In this document: positions 1 through 8,200 of the stretch, piece after piece
Numbering within the stretch: position 1 is the first letter of the stretch
Layout of the letters: each line of letters starts with the position of its first letter
Assembly (NCBI GenBank): GCA_002402905.1
Contig: DHGT01000030.1
Location: 1-12,328, forward strand
DNA: 12,328 nt
From: Desulfatitalea sp. UBA4791
GTDB lineage: Bacteria > Desulfobacterota > Desulfobacteria > Desulfobacterales > Desulfosarcinaceae
Direction: 5' to 3'
Translations under genes and position numbers: made by a program
Notes under the pieces: model-generated
Told to the model about the DNA's origin: nothing
The model's database searches: none
Seen by the model: only the letters and a program-made list of their open reading frames with translations

Positions 1-72
1 AGGTAAGAAAGTATGAAAGTAGGAAGGTAAGAAAGTGGGAAGGTAGGAAAGTAAGAAAGTGGGAAAGAAAAG
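1..72 (+). repeat. Degenerate octamer tandem repeat array (AAGTRRGA-type)
   Basis: Eight uninterrupted 8-base units run from base 1 to 64 (for example AAGTATGA at 9-16, AAGTAGGA at 17-24, AAGTGGGA at 33-40), followed by a degenerate ninth. The consensus is about ARGTRDGA. The array is purine-only on the plus strand apart from T. It begins at the window edge, so it may be longer. It lies just past the stop codon of the REC-histidine kinase (stop at 87-89), and bases 73-86 between them hold nothing recognisable. The same unit occurs at 5258-5291 and 10367-10401 in the opposite orientation. The function is unknown. It is not a hairpin terminator, because the strand is nearly pure purine and cannot fold on itself. 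Confidence 0.85.
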
Positions 73-86
73 GGGTTCCGTCGATT

Positions 87-1244
87 CTAACTGCTACGGC
101 TTGATTCGATGTCCGGCCGGATCGGCAGTTTGATGGTAAAGCGGCTGCCGCGTCCGGGTGCCGACGAGACGCTGATTGTGCCGCCGTGCTGCTCCACGAT
201 GTTTTTGGTGATAAACAGCCCGAGCCCGGTCCCCTTGCGACCCTTTGAAGAGAAGAAGAGGGTGAAGAGCTTCTCCTGGGTCTGGGCATCCATCCCGACG
301 CCGCTGTCCGATACGGTGAAGATGATGTGCGCATCGTCGAGGGCCACGCCGAAGGTGATGGTGCACTGAGGGGGGGTGGCGCTGCGTTGACAGGCGTCGA
401 TGGCATTCTCGAACAGGTTCATCAGGGCCGCATGAAGGTAGCCGGGATCGATGGTGCAGGATGCCGGAAGGCCGCTGAATTTTCGTTCGAAGGCAATGCC
501 GGTCTGATCCAGACGATTCTCCATGATGCGCGCCAACTCTTCGGCGAAATCGCTCAGGTCCACGCGCTCCCAGTTCAAGTCCCGTTTTTTGGCGTAGAAG
601 AGGATATCCATCACCAGTTTGCGAATCCGTTCCACGAGCAGTTTAACGGTTTGCCAACCCTCCTCGAGGCATTGGGTGTCCTGGTTTTTCAGCCCCTTTT
701 CCAGCAGGTACATGCCGCCGTCCAGTCCGGTCAGAAGACCCTTGATGCCGTGGGAGATGGAGCCGATCATCAGGCCTAAAGAAGAGAGATGGTCCTGCAG
801 TTCGGTCTTTTCGCGGATGAGCGCTTCCAGGTGGGTCGTGTAGTCCTGGAGTTTGCGGCGCATGATGATCCGTTCCTGGGTGCGCTGCAAGGCGATATCC
901 AGGGCTTCGACGTTGATCGGCTTGGTGATGAAGTCTGTGGCCTGGTGCTTGAGGCTCTTGACGGCCAGGTCCATGTCCCCGTGACCGGTGATCATGATCA
1001 CTTCGGTTTCCGGCGCGTCCCGCTTGATGCGCTGAAGCAATTCGATGCCGTCCATCACCGGCATCTTGATATCGGTGATGACGATGGCCGGATGCTTTTC
1101 CTGGAAAACAGCCAGGGCTTCCTGCCCGTTTTCGGCGGTAAAGACCGCGTGGCCTTCGTCGGCCAGGGCGACTTCGAGAACATCACGGATGTCCTGCTCG
1201 TCATCGACCAGCAAGATATCCAGTCGTTCCGTTTTCAGCGCCAT
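87..1244 (-). CDS. Soluble response regulator-histidine kinase (REC + HATPase)
   Basis: A 385-residue cytoplasmic signalling protein with no membrane segment. Residues 8-122 form a receiver domain with acidic pocket D14/D15, phospho-acceptor D58 (ITDIKMP), T86 and K108 (TKP). A helical, probably coiled-coil linker (about 123-155) leads to a dimerisation segment with candidate phospho-histidine H165 in SISHGIKG. The ATPase domain has an N box (N280, ENAIDA), a G1 box (DSGVGM, 313-318) and a G2 box (KGTGLGLF, about 337-344). The His is followed by Gly instead of the usual Glu/Asp, so the H box is atypical. ATG at 1244 has an AAAGGA ribosome site at 1254-1259. It follows the membrane kinase gene by 49 bases. 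I infer that it accepts phosphate from that kinase at D58 and may pass it on from H165. There is no DNA-binding domain. Family assignment is firm; partners are inferred. Confidence 0.93.
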   Translation of the reverse strand: MALKTERLDILLVDDEQDIRDVLEVALADEGHAVFTAENGQEALAVFQEKHPAIVITDIKMPVMDGIELLQRIKRDAPETEVIMITGHGDMDLAVKSLKHQATDFITKPINVEALDIALQRTQERIIMRRKLQDYTTHLEALIREKTELQDHLSSLGLMIGSISHGIKGLLTGLDGGMYLLEKGLKNQDTQCLEEGWQTVKLLVERIRKLVMDILFYAKKRDLNWERVDLSDFAEELARIMENRLDQTGIAFERKFSGLPASCTIDPGYLHAALMNLFENAIDACQRSATPPQCTITFGVALDDAHIIFTVSDSGVGMDAQTQEKLFTLFFSSKGRKGTGLGLFITKNIVEQHGGTISVSSAPGRGSRFTIKLPIRPDIESSRSS

Positions 1245-1293
1245 ACCGCCAATTCCTTTCCTTTGTGAAAAAGAAAAACCAATCGTTATCGAT

Positions 1294-3594
1294 TTATGCT
1301 GTGCCGGCTTCCCTGCCGCCCTCCTCGCCGGCCAGCGGGAAGGTCAGCTCGAAGCAGGTTCCATTCTCTCTTCCGGGGAGACACCGGATCGTTCCCCGGC
1401 ACTCCTGGACGATGCCGTAGCTGATGGAGAGCCCCAGGCCCGTGCCTTTTCCGACCTCTTTGGTGGTAAAAAAAGGTTCGAAGATCTTTTCTTCCATTCC
1501 CGGCCTGATTCCCACACCGGTGTCACAGATCAGACAGGCCACCCGCTCCCCCTCCTGCCGGCTTGAAATAGTAATGTGGTCGCCTTCGCCCGGTTTTCCC
1601 ATGCTTTGCCATTTCTCTTCGATGGCATCGCGGGCATTGATCAGTAGATTGATAAACACCTGTTCGAGGCGTTGGGCATCGGCCTCGATCCGGGGCAGTG
1701 TCTCTGCCAACGCCCAGTTGACGGCGATCCCGCGAACCTTGAGCTGCTGGCTGAAGATTTCGAAAGCACTCTGCAGGACCGCGTTGACGCACACCCTTTG
1801 CAGTGCCATGTCCGACTTGCGCGCAAATTGACGCATGTGATCGATGATACGCGTGGCCCGATCCACGTTGCTGTCCACCTTGGTCAGCATGGTGGCCAGC
1901 GTCTGTCCTTCGATCGGTTCGTCCCGGGCGATCTTTCGCATGAAAAAGCTCGAGGTGGTCTTGATCACCGAAAGGGGCTGGTTGAGCTCGTGGGCCACGC
2001 CCGTGGCCATCTCACCGAGGGTGGCCATCTTGCTGGCCTGGATCAGTTGCTGCTCGGCTTCCAGGCGCTGGGTGATGTCGTTGGTCGTGACCAGCAGCAC
2101 TTTTTTCCCAGAATACTCCGAGGGCGACACGTGCATGTTTACATAAATGGTGCGCCCGCTCTTGTGGGTCTGCCGCAGCTGGTGCATGGCACGCGCATCG
2201 GCCATGACCGTGCCGAGCCGCGGGTGGTCCTGCTCGGGAAACAGGCGTAGAAAAGAGGTGCCGACCAGCTCGTCGGCCCCGTATCCATAGACGTCGGCCA
2301 CATTCATGTTGCAGTCCAGAATCGTCAGCGTGTCGGGATCGAGGACGAAGACTGGATTGGGAATGTTGCTGAAGATGGCATGGTACTTGTTTTCCGACTT
2401 CTCCAGATCGACTTCGAGTTGCCGCCGTTCCGTGATGTCGTGGGAGATCTCCATGGCGGCCACGATATTCCCTTCCGCGTCGCGGATCGGAGAGGTGCGC
2501 ACGATCCAATAGGATTGGGTGCCGTCCTTGTTGATGCCGTTTTCTTCGGCATAATGGGATTTGCCGTCGCGGAAGGTGTTTTCCACCGGGCATGGTTCGC
2601 ATTTACAGTCGCGTCCTTTGTATGCCCGGTAGCATTTGTCGCCCGGCTGGGGGGCGAATCGCTTGGCGAATTCCCGGTTGTAGCGCAACAGGTTGAACTG
2701 ACGATCCTGAACGGTGATCAGGCAGGGCACCCGTTCGAACAGCTCCTGGTACTCGTCCCGCTGTTTGTTCAATGCGGCCTGTTGCTCGGCGATGGCTTCG
2801 CCCATGCGATCGATGGCGCCGGCCAGGAACCCCATTTCATCTTTGCGCTGCATGCCGATGCGGGTGGTGTAGTCTCCCTTGGCAATGCGCAACGTGCCGT
2901 CGACCATGCGCCGGATCGGGCGGTTGACGAATCGCAGCAGAAACACGAGGATGATGCCCGAGGTGACCAGAAAGATTGAGGCGGTGAAGGTGATGATGTT
3001 GCGTTCGACCGCCGCGATCTCCTTGTCGGTATCGGCCAGGGAGACGACCAGGTCCAGGGCGCCGAGGATCTTTTTGTCCTTGGGATGGAAATGGCACTCT
3101 CCGCTGTCGCATCCCGTTTCATTGGCGATGGGGGTGATGATGCCGAGCATGCGGTGCCCTTCGGGGGCTCGGAAAATGCGCATGCGCTGGTCCAGGTTCA
3201 GGCGGTCCAGGGGGGGATCGGTGCGGTGACAGACATAGCAGGCCTCGTTTTCGATATTGGTAACCTGCTCCACCTCTTCGCCACGGTTCGAGAATTTGAT
3301 CTGTCCCTGCTTGTTGTAGATGCGAATGTTTTCGATGCGTTTCTGGCGGCCCACATTGGTGATGATCTGGGTGATGTCGTCGCGCGAATTGAGCATCATG
3401 GCGTAATGGGTGCCCAGGCGGATCGTGTTGGTCAGCCGATCCGTGCCGGCGACGATATGCTCCATGAGACGGCTCTTCTGATCTTCGATATGCAGGTAGG
3501 CCCATACCGAGAGCGAAGCGAGCAGCACGAGACCGACGGTGAGGATGAGTCGCGTGACCAGGCTATGATGCAGGGAGATGATGGAACGACCCAT
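1294..3594 (-). CDS. Membrane sensor histidine kinase with heme-c-type extracytoplasmic domain, HAMP and two PAS domains
   Basis: 766 residues. A signal-anchor helix (about 15-34) and second membrane helix (about 200-222) bracket an extracytoplasmic domain with two heme-c attachment motifs: CYVCH (119-123) and CDSGECH (162-168). CX4CH spacing is known from tetraheme cytochromes c3. A HAMP linker follows (about 222-274), then PAS1 (about 280-392) containing cysteines 321, 330, 332 and 335, PAS2 (about 402-512), a HisKA domain with H535 in VAHELNQP, and an ATPase domain with N654, DTGVGI (691-696) and GKGTGLGLS (716-724). The kinase core looks fully active. I infer that it senses redox state or a small ligand through covalent heme outside the membrane. 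It starts 21 bases after hdrB stops; the nearest purine-rich site (GGGAG) sits about 14 bases upstream, so initiation looks weak or coupled. The heme count is predicted, not shown. Confidence 0.94.
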   Translation of the reverse strand: MGRSIISLHHSLVTRLILTVGLVLLASLSVWAYLHIEDQKSRLMEHIVAGTDRLTNTIRLGTHYAMMLNSRDDITQIITNVGRQKRIENIRIYNKQGQIKFSNRGEEVEQVTNIENEACYVCHRTDPPLDRLNLDQRMRIFRAPEGHRMLGIITPIANETGCDSGECHFHPKDKKILGALDLVVSLADTDKEIAAVERNIITFTASIFLVTSGIILVFLLRFVNRPIRRMVDGTLRIAKGDYTTRIGMQRKDEMGFLAGAIDRMGEAIAEQQAALNKQRDEYQELFERVPCLITVQDRQFNLLRYNREFAKRFAPQPGDKCYRAYKGRDCKCEPCPVENTFRDGKSHYAEENGINKDGTQSYWIVRTSPIRDAEGNIVAAMEISHDITERRQLEVDLEKSENKYHAIFSNIPNPVFVLDPDTLTILDCNMNVADVYGYGADELVGTSFLRLFPEQDHPRLGTVMADARAMHQLRQTHKSGRTIYVNMHVSPSEYSGKKVLLVTTNDITQRLEAEQQLIQASKMATLGEMATGVAHELNQPLSVIKTTSSFFMRKIARDEPIEGQTLATMLTKVDSNVDRATRIIDHMRQFARKSDMALQRVCVNAVLQSAFEIFSQQLKVRGIAVNWALAETLPRIEADAQRLEQVFINLLINARDAIEEKWQSMGKPGEGDHITISSRQEGERVACLICDTGVGIRPGMEEKIFEPFFTTKEVGKGTGLGLSISYGIVQECRGTIRCLPGRENGTCFELTFPLAGEEGGREAGTA

Positions 3595-3615
3595 GTGGTT
3601 TCGTTACTCCCGTCC

Positions 3616-4605
3616 TCAGTGAGAAGGCGCGCCCATGCTCCGCCGTTGCGATATCGGTTCATCGCCGCCCACACCTTTGCCGGGCGGTTGCCGGATGGTC
3701 TCGGGATGCTGGGCTGCCATCACCGAGAGATCTTCATCCATGGCGATTCTCTTTTTGAACGCCTCGGTCACGGCAAGGTTCAACGCCAACCCAAGCTCCT
3801 TCGGCGGGATCCCCAGGGCGATACCCAGCAATTGGGGCAGATAGAGCACGGTTTTGGCTTCCCCCTGGCCCGTTCGCCTGGCAATCTGCTTTTGAAATCC
3901 TTCCAGGTTGAGCTGGCACATGGGGCAGACCGTCGCAATGACATCGGCGTCCCGGGCCGCCGCCAGGATGGCGCCGCTCAGCTGCATCCCCTGATCCATG
4001 TGGGTCGTCATATGAGATGCGCCGCAGCAGCGCGGCCCCATGCTCCAGGAGAGCACCTCGGCCCCCGTGGCACGAATCAGGCCCTCCATGCTGGTGGGGT
4101 TCTGGGGATCGTCGAACACCGGATAGGGGCGCAGGCACTGGCATCCGTAATAGGGGGCCACCACCAGATCTTTCAGCGAAAAAGCGACCTTGCCGGCGAT
4201 GGCCGACGGCCCGAGATCGGTGGCCAGCACATCGAGCAGGTGGCGCACCCGGATTTTGCCGCTGATGGAAAGGCCCTCCTCGGCCAGGACTTCGTTGGTG
4301 TCCCGCATCGCCTGGGGATCTGCCCGCAGTGTTTCAACGGTCTTTTTCAAGTTGAGATAGCAGGCGCTGCAGGGGACCAGGAGATCCGCCTTGATCTTGG
4401 TCCGTTCGGCCAGCGCCAGATTTCGGCCGGCCAGTGCCAGGGCCAGCAGCCGGCTGATCCCGGGTGCGGCCGATGCGCCGCAACAGGTCCAATCCTCCAC
4501 CTCGGTCAGGCGGACCTCCAGACGCTGGAGCAACGCGCGCGTGGCCTGGTCGTACTCCTTTGCCGTGCCTTCCAAAGAGCAGCCCGGATAGTAAAGATAT
4601 TGCAT
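3616..4605 (-). CDS. hdrB: HdrB-like heterodisulfide reductase subunit B (two CCG domains)
   Basis: 329 residues, soluble. It has two complete cysteine-rich CCG domains. The first uses C9, C41-C42 and C79-x-x-C82 (CX31CCX36CXXC). The second uses C155 or C157, C193-C194 and C227-x-x-C230. In methanogen HdrB these motifs hold two noncubane [4Fe-4S] clusters that cleave the CoM-S-S-CoB disulfide. Sulfate reducers lack those coenzymes, so the substrate here is unknown; a DsrC-type or other thiol/disulfide carrier is a possibility. A tail past residue 300 is rich in Pro, Gly and Arg and looks like an extension beyond the usual HdrB core. ATG at 4605 has a GGGAG site (4612-4616) about 6 bases upstream. 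It lies 62 bases after hdrC and 21 bases before the sensor kinase, so enzyme and kinase genes are closely packed. Confidence 0.93.
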   Translation of the reverse strand: MQYLYYPGCSLEGTAKEYDQATRALLQRLEVRLTEVEDWTCCGASAAPGISRLLALALAGRNLALAERTKIKADLLVPCSACYLNLKKTVETLRADPQAMRDTNEVLAEEGLSISGKIRVRHLLDVLATDLGPSAIAGKVAFSLKDLVVAPYYGCQCLRPYPVFDDPQNPTSMEGLIRATGAEVLSWSMGPRCCGASHMTTHMDQGMQLSGAILAAARDADVIATVCPMCQLNLEGFQKQIARRTGQGEAKTVLYLPQLLGIALGIPPKELGLALNLAVTEAFKKRIAMDEDLSVMAAQHPETIRQPPGKGVGGDEPISQRRSMGAPSH

Positions 4606-4627
4606 GATCGTCTCCCTCGGGTCAACC

Positions 4628-4645
4628 GTTCAATCCGTTCAATCC
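4628..4645. repeat. Two adjacent copies of GTTCAATCC
   Basis: A perfect 9-base direct repeat lies in the 62-base gap between hdrC (stop at 4668-4670) and hdrB (start at 4605). No protein site or hairpin is evident. It could be a slippage product or chance, and no function can be assigned. Confidence 0.35.
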
Positions 4646-4667
4646 ATCGTGACACGGTTTGCAGGCA

Positions 4668-5243
4668 TCAGGTCCCATCGCCCTCCATCTCCTCGACCTT
4701 GCGGAAGAGCGCCTCCAGCTTGGGGGCTCCCCGGCGCAAGGTCGGCAGCGACACCTTGGCTTTGCTTTGCAGCTTCCATCCCAGGGATGCGAACCTCAGC
4801 GGCAGGGTCGGGCGTCTCATATGCATGAAGTAGGCGGTCATCAACGTCATCTCCTGCAGCCGGCCGTTACGACGGACATTGTCGACAAAATCCCGGCAAA
4901 AATGGGTGGTGTCCCCATATTGCCGCATACGTCCGCGAGCCGCTATCTGCTTGAACTCGGCCATGGCGTCGGACGGATTGAGGCCGCGTGGGCAGCGCAG
5001 CGAGCAGTAATAGCATGCCGAACACAGGGTGAACGTGTGACTTTGGAAGATTTTCTCCATGCGCCCCAGTTGAACGAGGCGCCACAGATGACGCGGGGTC
5101 AGGTCCATGGCCGAGGCGTTGGGGCAAGAAGCGCTGCAGGTCCCGCACTGAATACAGGCCCGCATCATTTCCTGGACGATGGCCAGGGGATTGGCTTCTC
5201 GCGTATCGGTTGCGGAAGCATGGCGTGTCGCTGGGGTGCTCAT
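4668..5243 (-). CDS. hdrC: HdrC-like heterodisulfide reductase subunit C (2x[4Fe-4S])
   Basis: 191 residues, soluble, no membrane helix. Two ferredoxin-type motifs bind two [4Fe-4S] clusters: C30, C33, C36, C40 (CIQCGTCSASCP) and C74, C77, C80, C84 (CSACYYCSLRCP). All eight ligands are present. The spacing and the intervening helix are typical of the HdrC family, which carries electrons from HdrA to HdrB. The C-terminal third is basic and helical. ATG at 5243 has a strong AAAGGAG site at 5251-5257, 7 bases upstream, and that site directly abuts the octamer repeat array. It is 47 bases downstream of the HdrA fusion and 62 bases upstream of hdrB, so the A-C-B order of an Hdr operon is kept. The soluble HdrABC type is favoured over the membrane DsrMK or HdrDE type because no membrane subunit is nearby. 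Confidence 0.93.
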   Translation of the reverse strand: MSTPATRHASATDTREANPLAIVQEMMRACIQCGTCSASCPNASAMDLTPRHLWRLVQLGRMEKIFQSHTFTLCSACYYCSLRCPRGLNPSDAMAEFKQIAARGRMRQYGDTTHFCRDFVDNVRRNGRLQEMTLMTAYFMHMRRPTLPLRFASLGWKLQSKAKVSLPTLRRGAPKLEALFRKVEEMEGDGT

Positions 5244-5250
5244 ATGAGCT

Positions 5251-5257
5251 CTCCTTT
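5251..5257 (-). promoter_or_regulatory. Shine-Dalgarno site of hdrC, abutting the repeat array
   Basis: On the minus strand this reads AAAGGAG, 7 bases before the hdrC ATG (5243-5241). It begins immediately after the last repeat unit, so any change in array length would alter the leader just upstream of the site but not the site itself. It confirms ATG at 5243 as the start. Confidence 0.75.
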
Positions 5258-5291
5258 ACTTTTTCACTTTCGGACTTTCCACTCTCCCACC
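5258..5291 (-). repeat. Octamer tandem repeat array in the hdrA-hdrC gap
   Basis: On the minus strand: GGT, then GGGAGAGT, GGAAAGT (7 bases, one lost), CCGAAAGT and GAAAAAGT. This is the NNGAAAGT unit seen at 10367-10401 and, in the opposite orientation, at 1-72. It starts at the final base of the HdrA-fusion stop codon (TAG, 5293-5291) and ends at the hdrC ribosome site. It fills almost the whole gap, leaving no room for a promoter or hairpin. Confidence 0.7.
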
Positions 5292-8200
5292 TATTCTACC
5301 GCCGCATCGATCATCGCCAACATCTGGCCGGCACCATGGTGATTCAATATCGCCGCCCCATTGAGGCACACGGCCGCGCAGGCACCGCAGCCCTGGCACA
5401 TGGCCGGATCGACGACCAGCCGCCGCTGCTCCAGATCGACGCTGCGCGCGCCATAGGGGCAGGCATCAATGCAGCGCTGGCACAACACACACAGGCTATG
5501 GCGCACCGCGGCCGTGGGATGGCCTGCTGAAAGACTCTCATGGCACAGGATGCGCAAGGCCCGCTGGGCCGCAGCCTGACCGGCCGCCGCCGCTTCGGTG
5601 ATGGTCTGCGGCGCCAGCGCCAGGCCGCAGGCGAACACGCCTTCGCGCAGTCCGTCCACCGGCCGCCATTTGCTGTCGGCCTCCTGGAAGAATCCTCCGG
5701 AATCCAGCGTGGCGCCGTAAAACGCCGCCAGTTTGGCCGGCAGGCGGGGCACCACCCCGGTGGCCAGCACCAGCAGGTTGGCTTCGATCTTCAGGTCCAC
5801 CTCGGCGATGGGATCGCGCACCGAAAGGGTTACGATGCCATCCGGGGATGTCTCGACGCCGGGAAGTTGCTGGGGACGGTAGGGGATAAACACCACCCCG
5901 GCCCGACGCGCTTCGGTGTAGTAGCTTTCGCTGAAGCCGGTCATCATGACATCGCGGTAGAGGATGTAGATTTGAACCCGGGGGTTCTTCTCCTTGAGAT
6001 AGAGCGCATGCTTGATGGCCGTGGGGCAGCAGACCCGGCTGCAATAGTCGCGCGATGGTTCGCGGCTGCCCACGCATTGAATCATGGCCACGACGTCCCA
6101 TGCGGCCGCATCCGCTTCGCCCGAACCGATTTGACGCTCCAGGGCCTGCTGGGTGACGATGGCCCGATGGGTGCCATAGCCGTAAGCCGTGGTTTCCGCC
6201 TCCAAACCGCCGGTGGCCAGGATGGTGACCCCATGGCGCAAGATCTCGGTCCGGCCCTGGGCATTTTGCACTGTGGTGCGAAAATCTCCCACCCGGCCCA
6301 CGGCGTTGACCACTTCGTGTTCCAGGTGCAGGGTGATCTTGGGGTGCTGGATCACGCGATCGTCGAGTTGATCGAGCAACGGCTTCACGGCGTGACCTTC
6401 GAGGGTGTGGTGCAACCAGGCGAGATTTCCGCCCAGACGGTTCTCTTTTTCGACCAGGTCCACCCCGTAGCCCATGTCCGCTATGGCCAGCGCGGCATGC
6501 ATGCCGGCCGTGCCACCGCCGATCACCAGCGCCTTTCTTTGGACCTGCTCCCGTTCGGGGGCCGTTGGATCGGTGTGTTTGAGAAACGCCACACCCATTT
6601 GCAACGACGCCGAAAGGACGTGTTCGCCCAACGCAGTCCGCAGCGACCGCGCAGTCGTGTCGGCCTGTGGCTCCGTCGGTTCGATTTTCATATCGACGAT
6701 GGTCATCAGGTTTTCCGGCAGACCGGTACGCCGGGACAGGGCGCGTCGGTGCGTGCTGTGCCGCAGGGGATGACAGGCGGCCACGAGCAGGCGGTTGGGG
6801 GCCACATCCTTGATGGCCGCCTCGAGCGGCCCCCACCCGTCCGCACCGCACAACTGATCCACGAAGAGCACCTGAACCACGGCCGGGTCCCGAGTCAGCC
6901 CGGAAATCAGCTTCTCGGTGTTCCGGGTCTCTGACAGGCACCCATGGCAAGTGCAAATGGCTGCCAGGATTCTCGGTGGCGCATCGGGGGCGACCCCCTT
7001 TGCGGCCGGCCCTTCGGCCAGGGCCAGTTGGCTGCCGCTGCGGCGCAGTGTACGTCCTGCCTCAAGGGCCGCGGCCGATGCCTGGATCAAGGCGGCGTTG
7101 ATTTCCACCGGTTCGGTGCAGGCCCCGGCCAGGTAGATACCCTCGGCGCTGGAGCATGCCGCTGCGAACGGCTGGGGTTGGAAAAATCCCCAGGCGTTGC
7201 GTTCGGCCTGAGTCAATTCGGCCAGGGCTTCGGTTTCGGGAGATGGCCGAAAACCGGCGGCCAGGACGACCAGATCCACCTCCGCTTCGTGCATCCGTCC
7301 GTCCAGACCGGCATAGCGCAACAGCGGATCGCCGCTCTCCGGCGAGGCGGTCACCGAGTGAACCCTGGCCCGCACCAGGTTGACGCCGCGCTCTTCCTCG
7401 GCTTGCCGGCGGTAGGGTTCAAAGCTTTTTCCGAAGGTGCGCATGTCGGTGTAGAAAATCGTGGTTTCGACCGCATCGTTGCTTTTATTCTTGGCCAGGA
7501 CCGCTTCCTTGAGGGATATCATGCAGCAGATGCGCGAGCAGAAATCGGCCGAGATCTGGCAATCGCGCGATCCTACACACTGCAGCCAGGCGATTCGCTG
7601 CAGCGGTTTGCCGTCGGCCGGCCGCACCAGACGGCCCTGGCTGGGACCGCAGCCGCTCAACACGCGTTCGAAAGCCAGGCTCGTGATCACATGGGGATGG
7701 GTGCCGTAACCATATGGGTTGACCCCTTCGCCGGGGTCGAAGAGCGTCATGCCGCCGGCCAGGATCACGGCGCCGGCCGTCACTTGACGTTCCTGCACGG
7801 AGACGGTCGCCTGAAACACACGGTTGACCATGGCCAGCATGGCCTGGGGGTCGAAGGGCTTGATCAGATAGTCGAGCGCTCCGGATTTCATCGCCTCCAC
7901 GGCCGTGTCCACGGTGGCATAGGCGGTCATCATCACGGCCACCCGATCGGGGTGATCCGCCTTGGCCTGTTTGAGCAGGTCGACGCCGTCCATGCCGGGC
8001 ATCTTGACATCGATGAGCAGCAATTTGACATCCGATTGTTCGAGCAGCGTCAGGGCCTCGGCGCCGGATTCGGCCGTCTGCACGTTCATAAAGCCTTCGT
8101 TGAGCAGCCACTCCTTGAGCGAATCGCGCACCGACAGCTCGTCATCCACCACCAGGATCGAAAACTCTTTGCGCCGGTCGAAGGCCAGGTCGATGGCGCC

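Noticed and set aside
1..72. CRISPR array or origin iterons
   Set aside because: The 8-base period has no spacers, and unit sequence is degenerate. No dnaA boxes or replication genes are nearby.
3085..4833. Plus-strand open frame of 582 codons
   Set aside because: Antisense to the sensor kinase, hdrB and hdrC, and crosses their boundaries. No recognisable motif and a composition typical of a shadow.
5540..6956. Overlapping open frames over 460 codons on both strands
   Set aside because: Both overlap the second HdrA module out of frame and show only low-complexity Arg/Gly/Pro-rich translation.
7808..8164. REC domain as an assembly artefact joining two genes
   Set aside because: The frame is continuous at both junctions, HdrA fold elements continue on either side in the expected order, and there is no stop or ribosome site at the boundaries.
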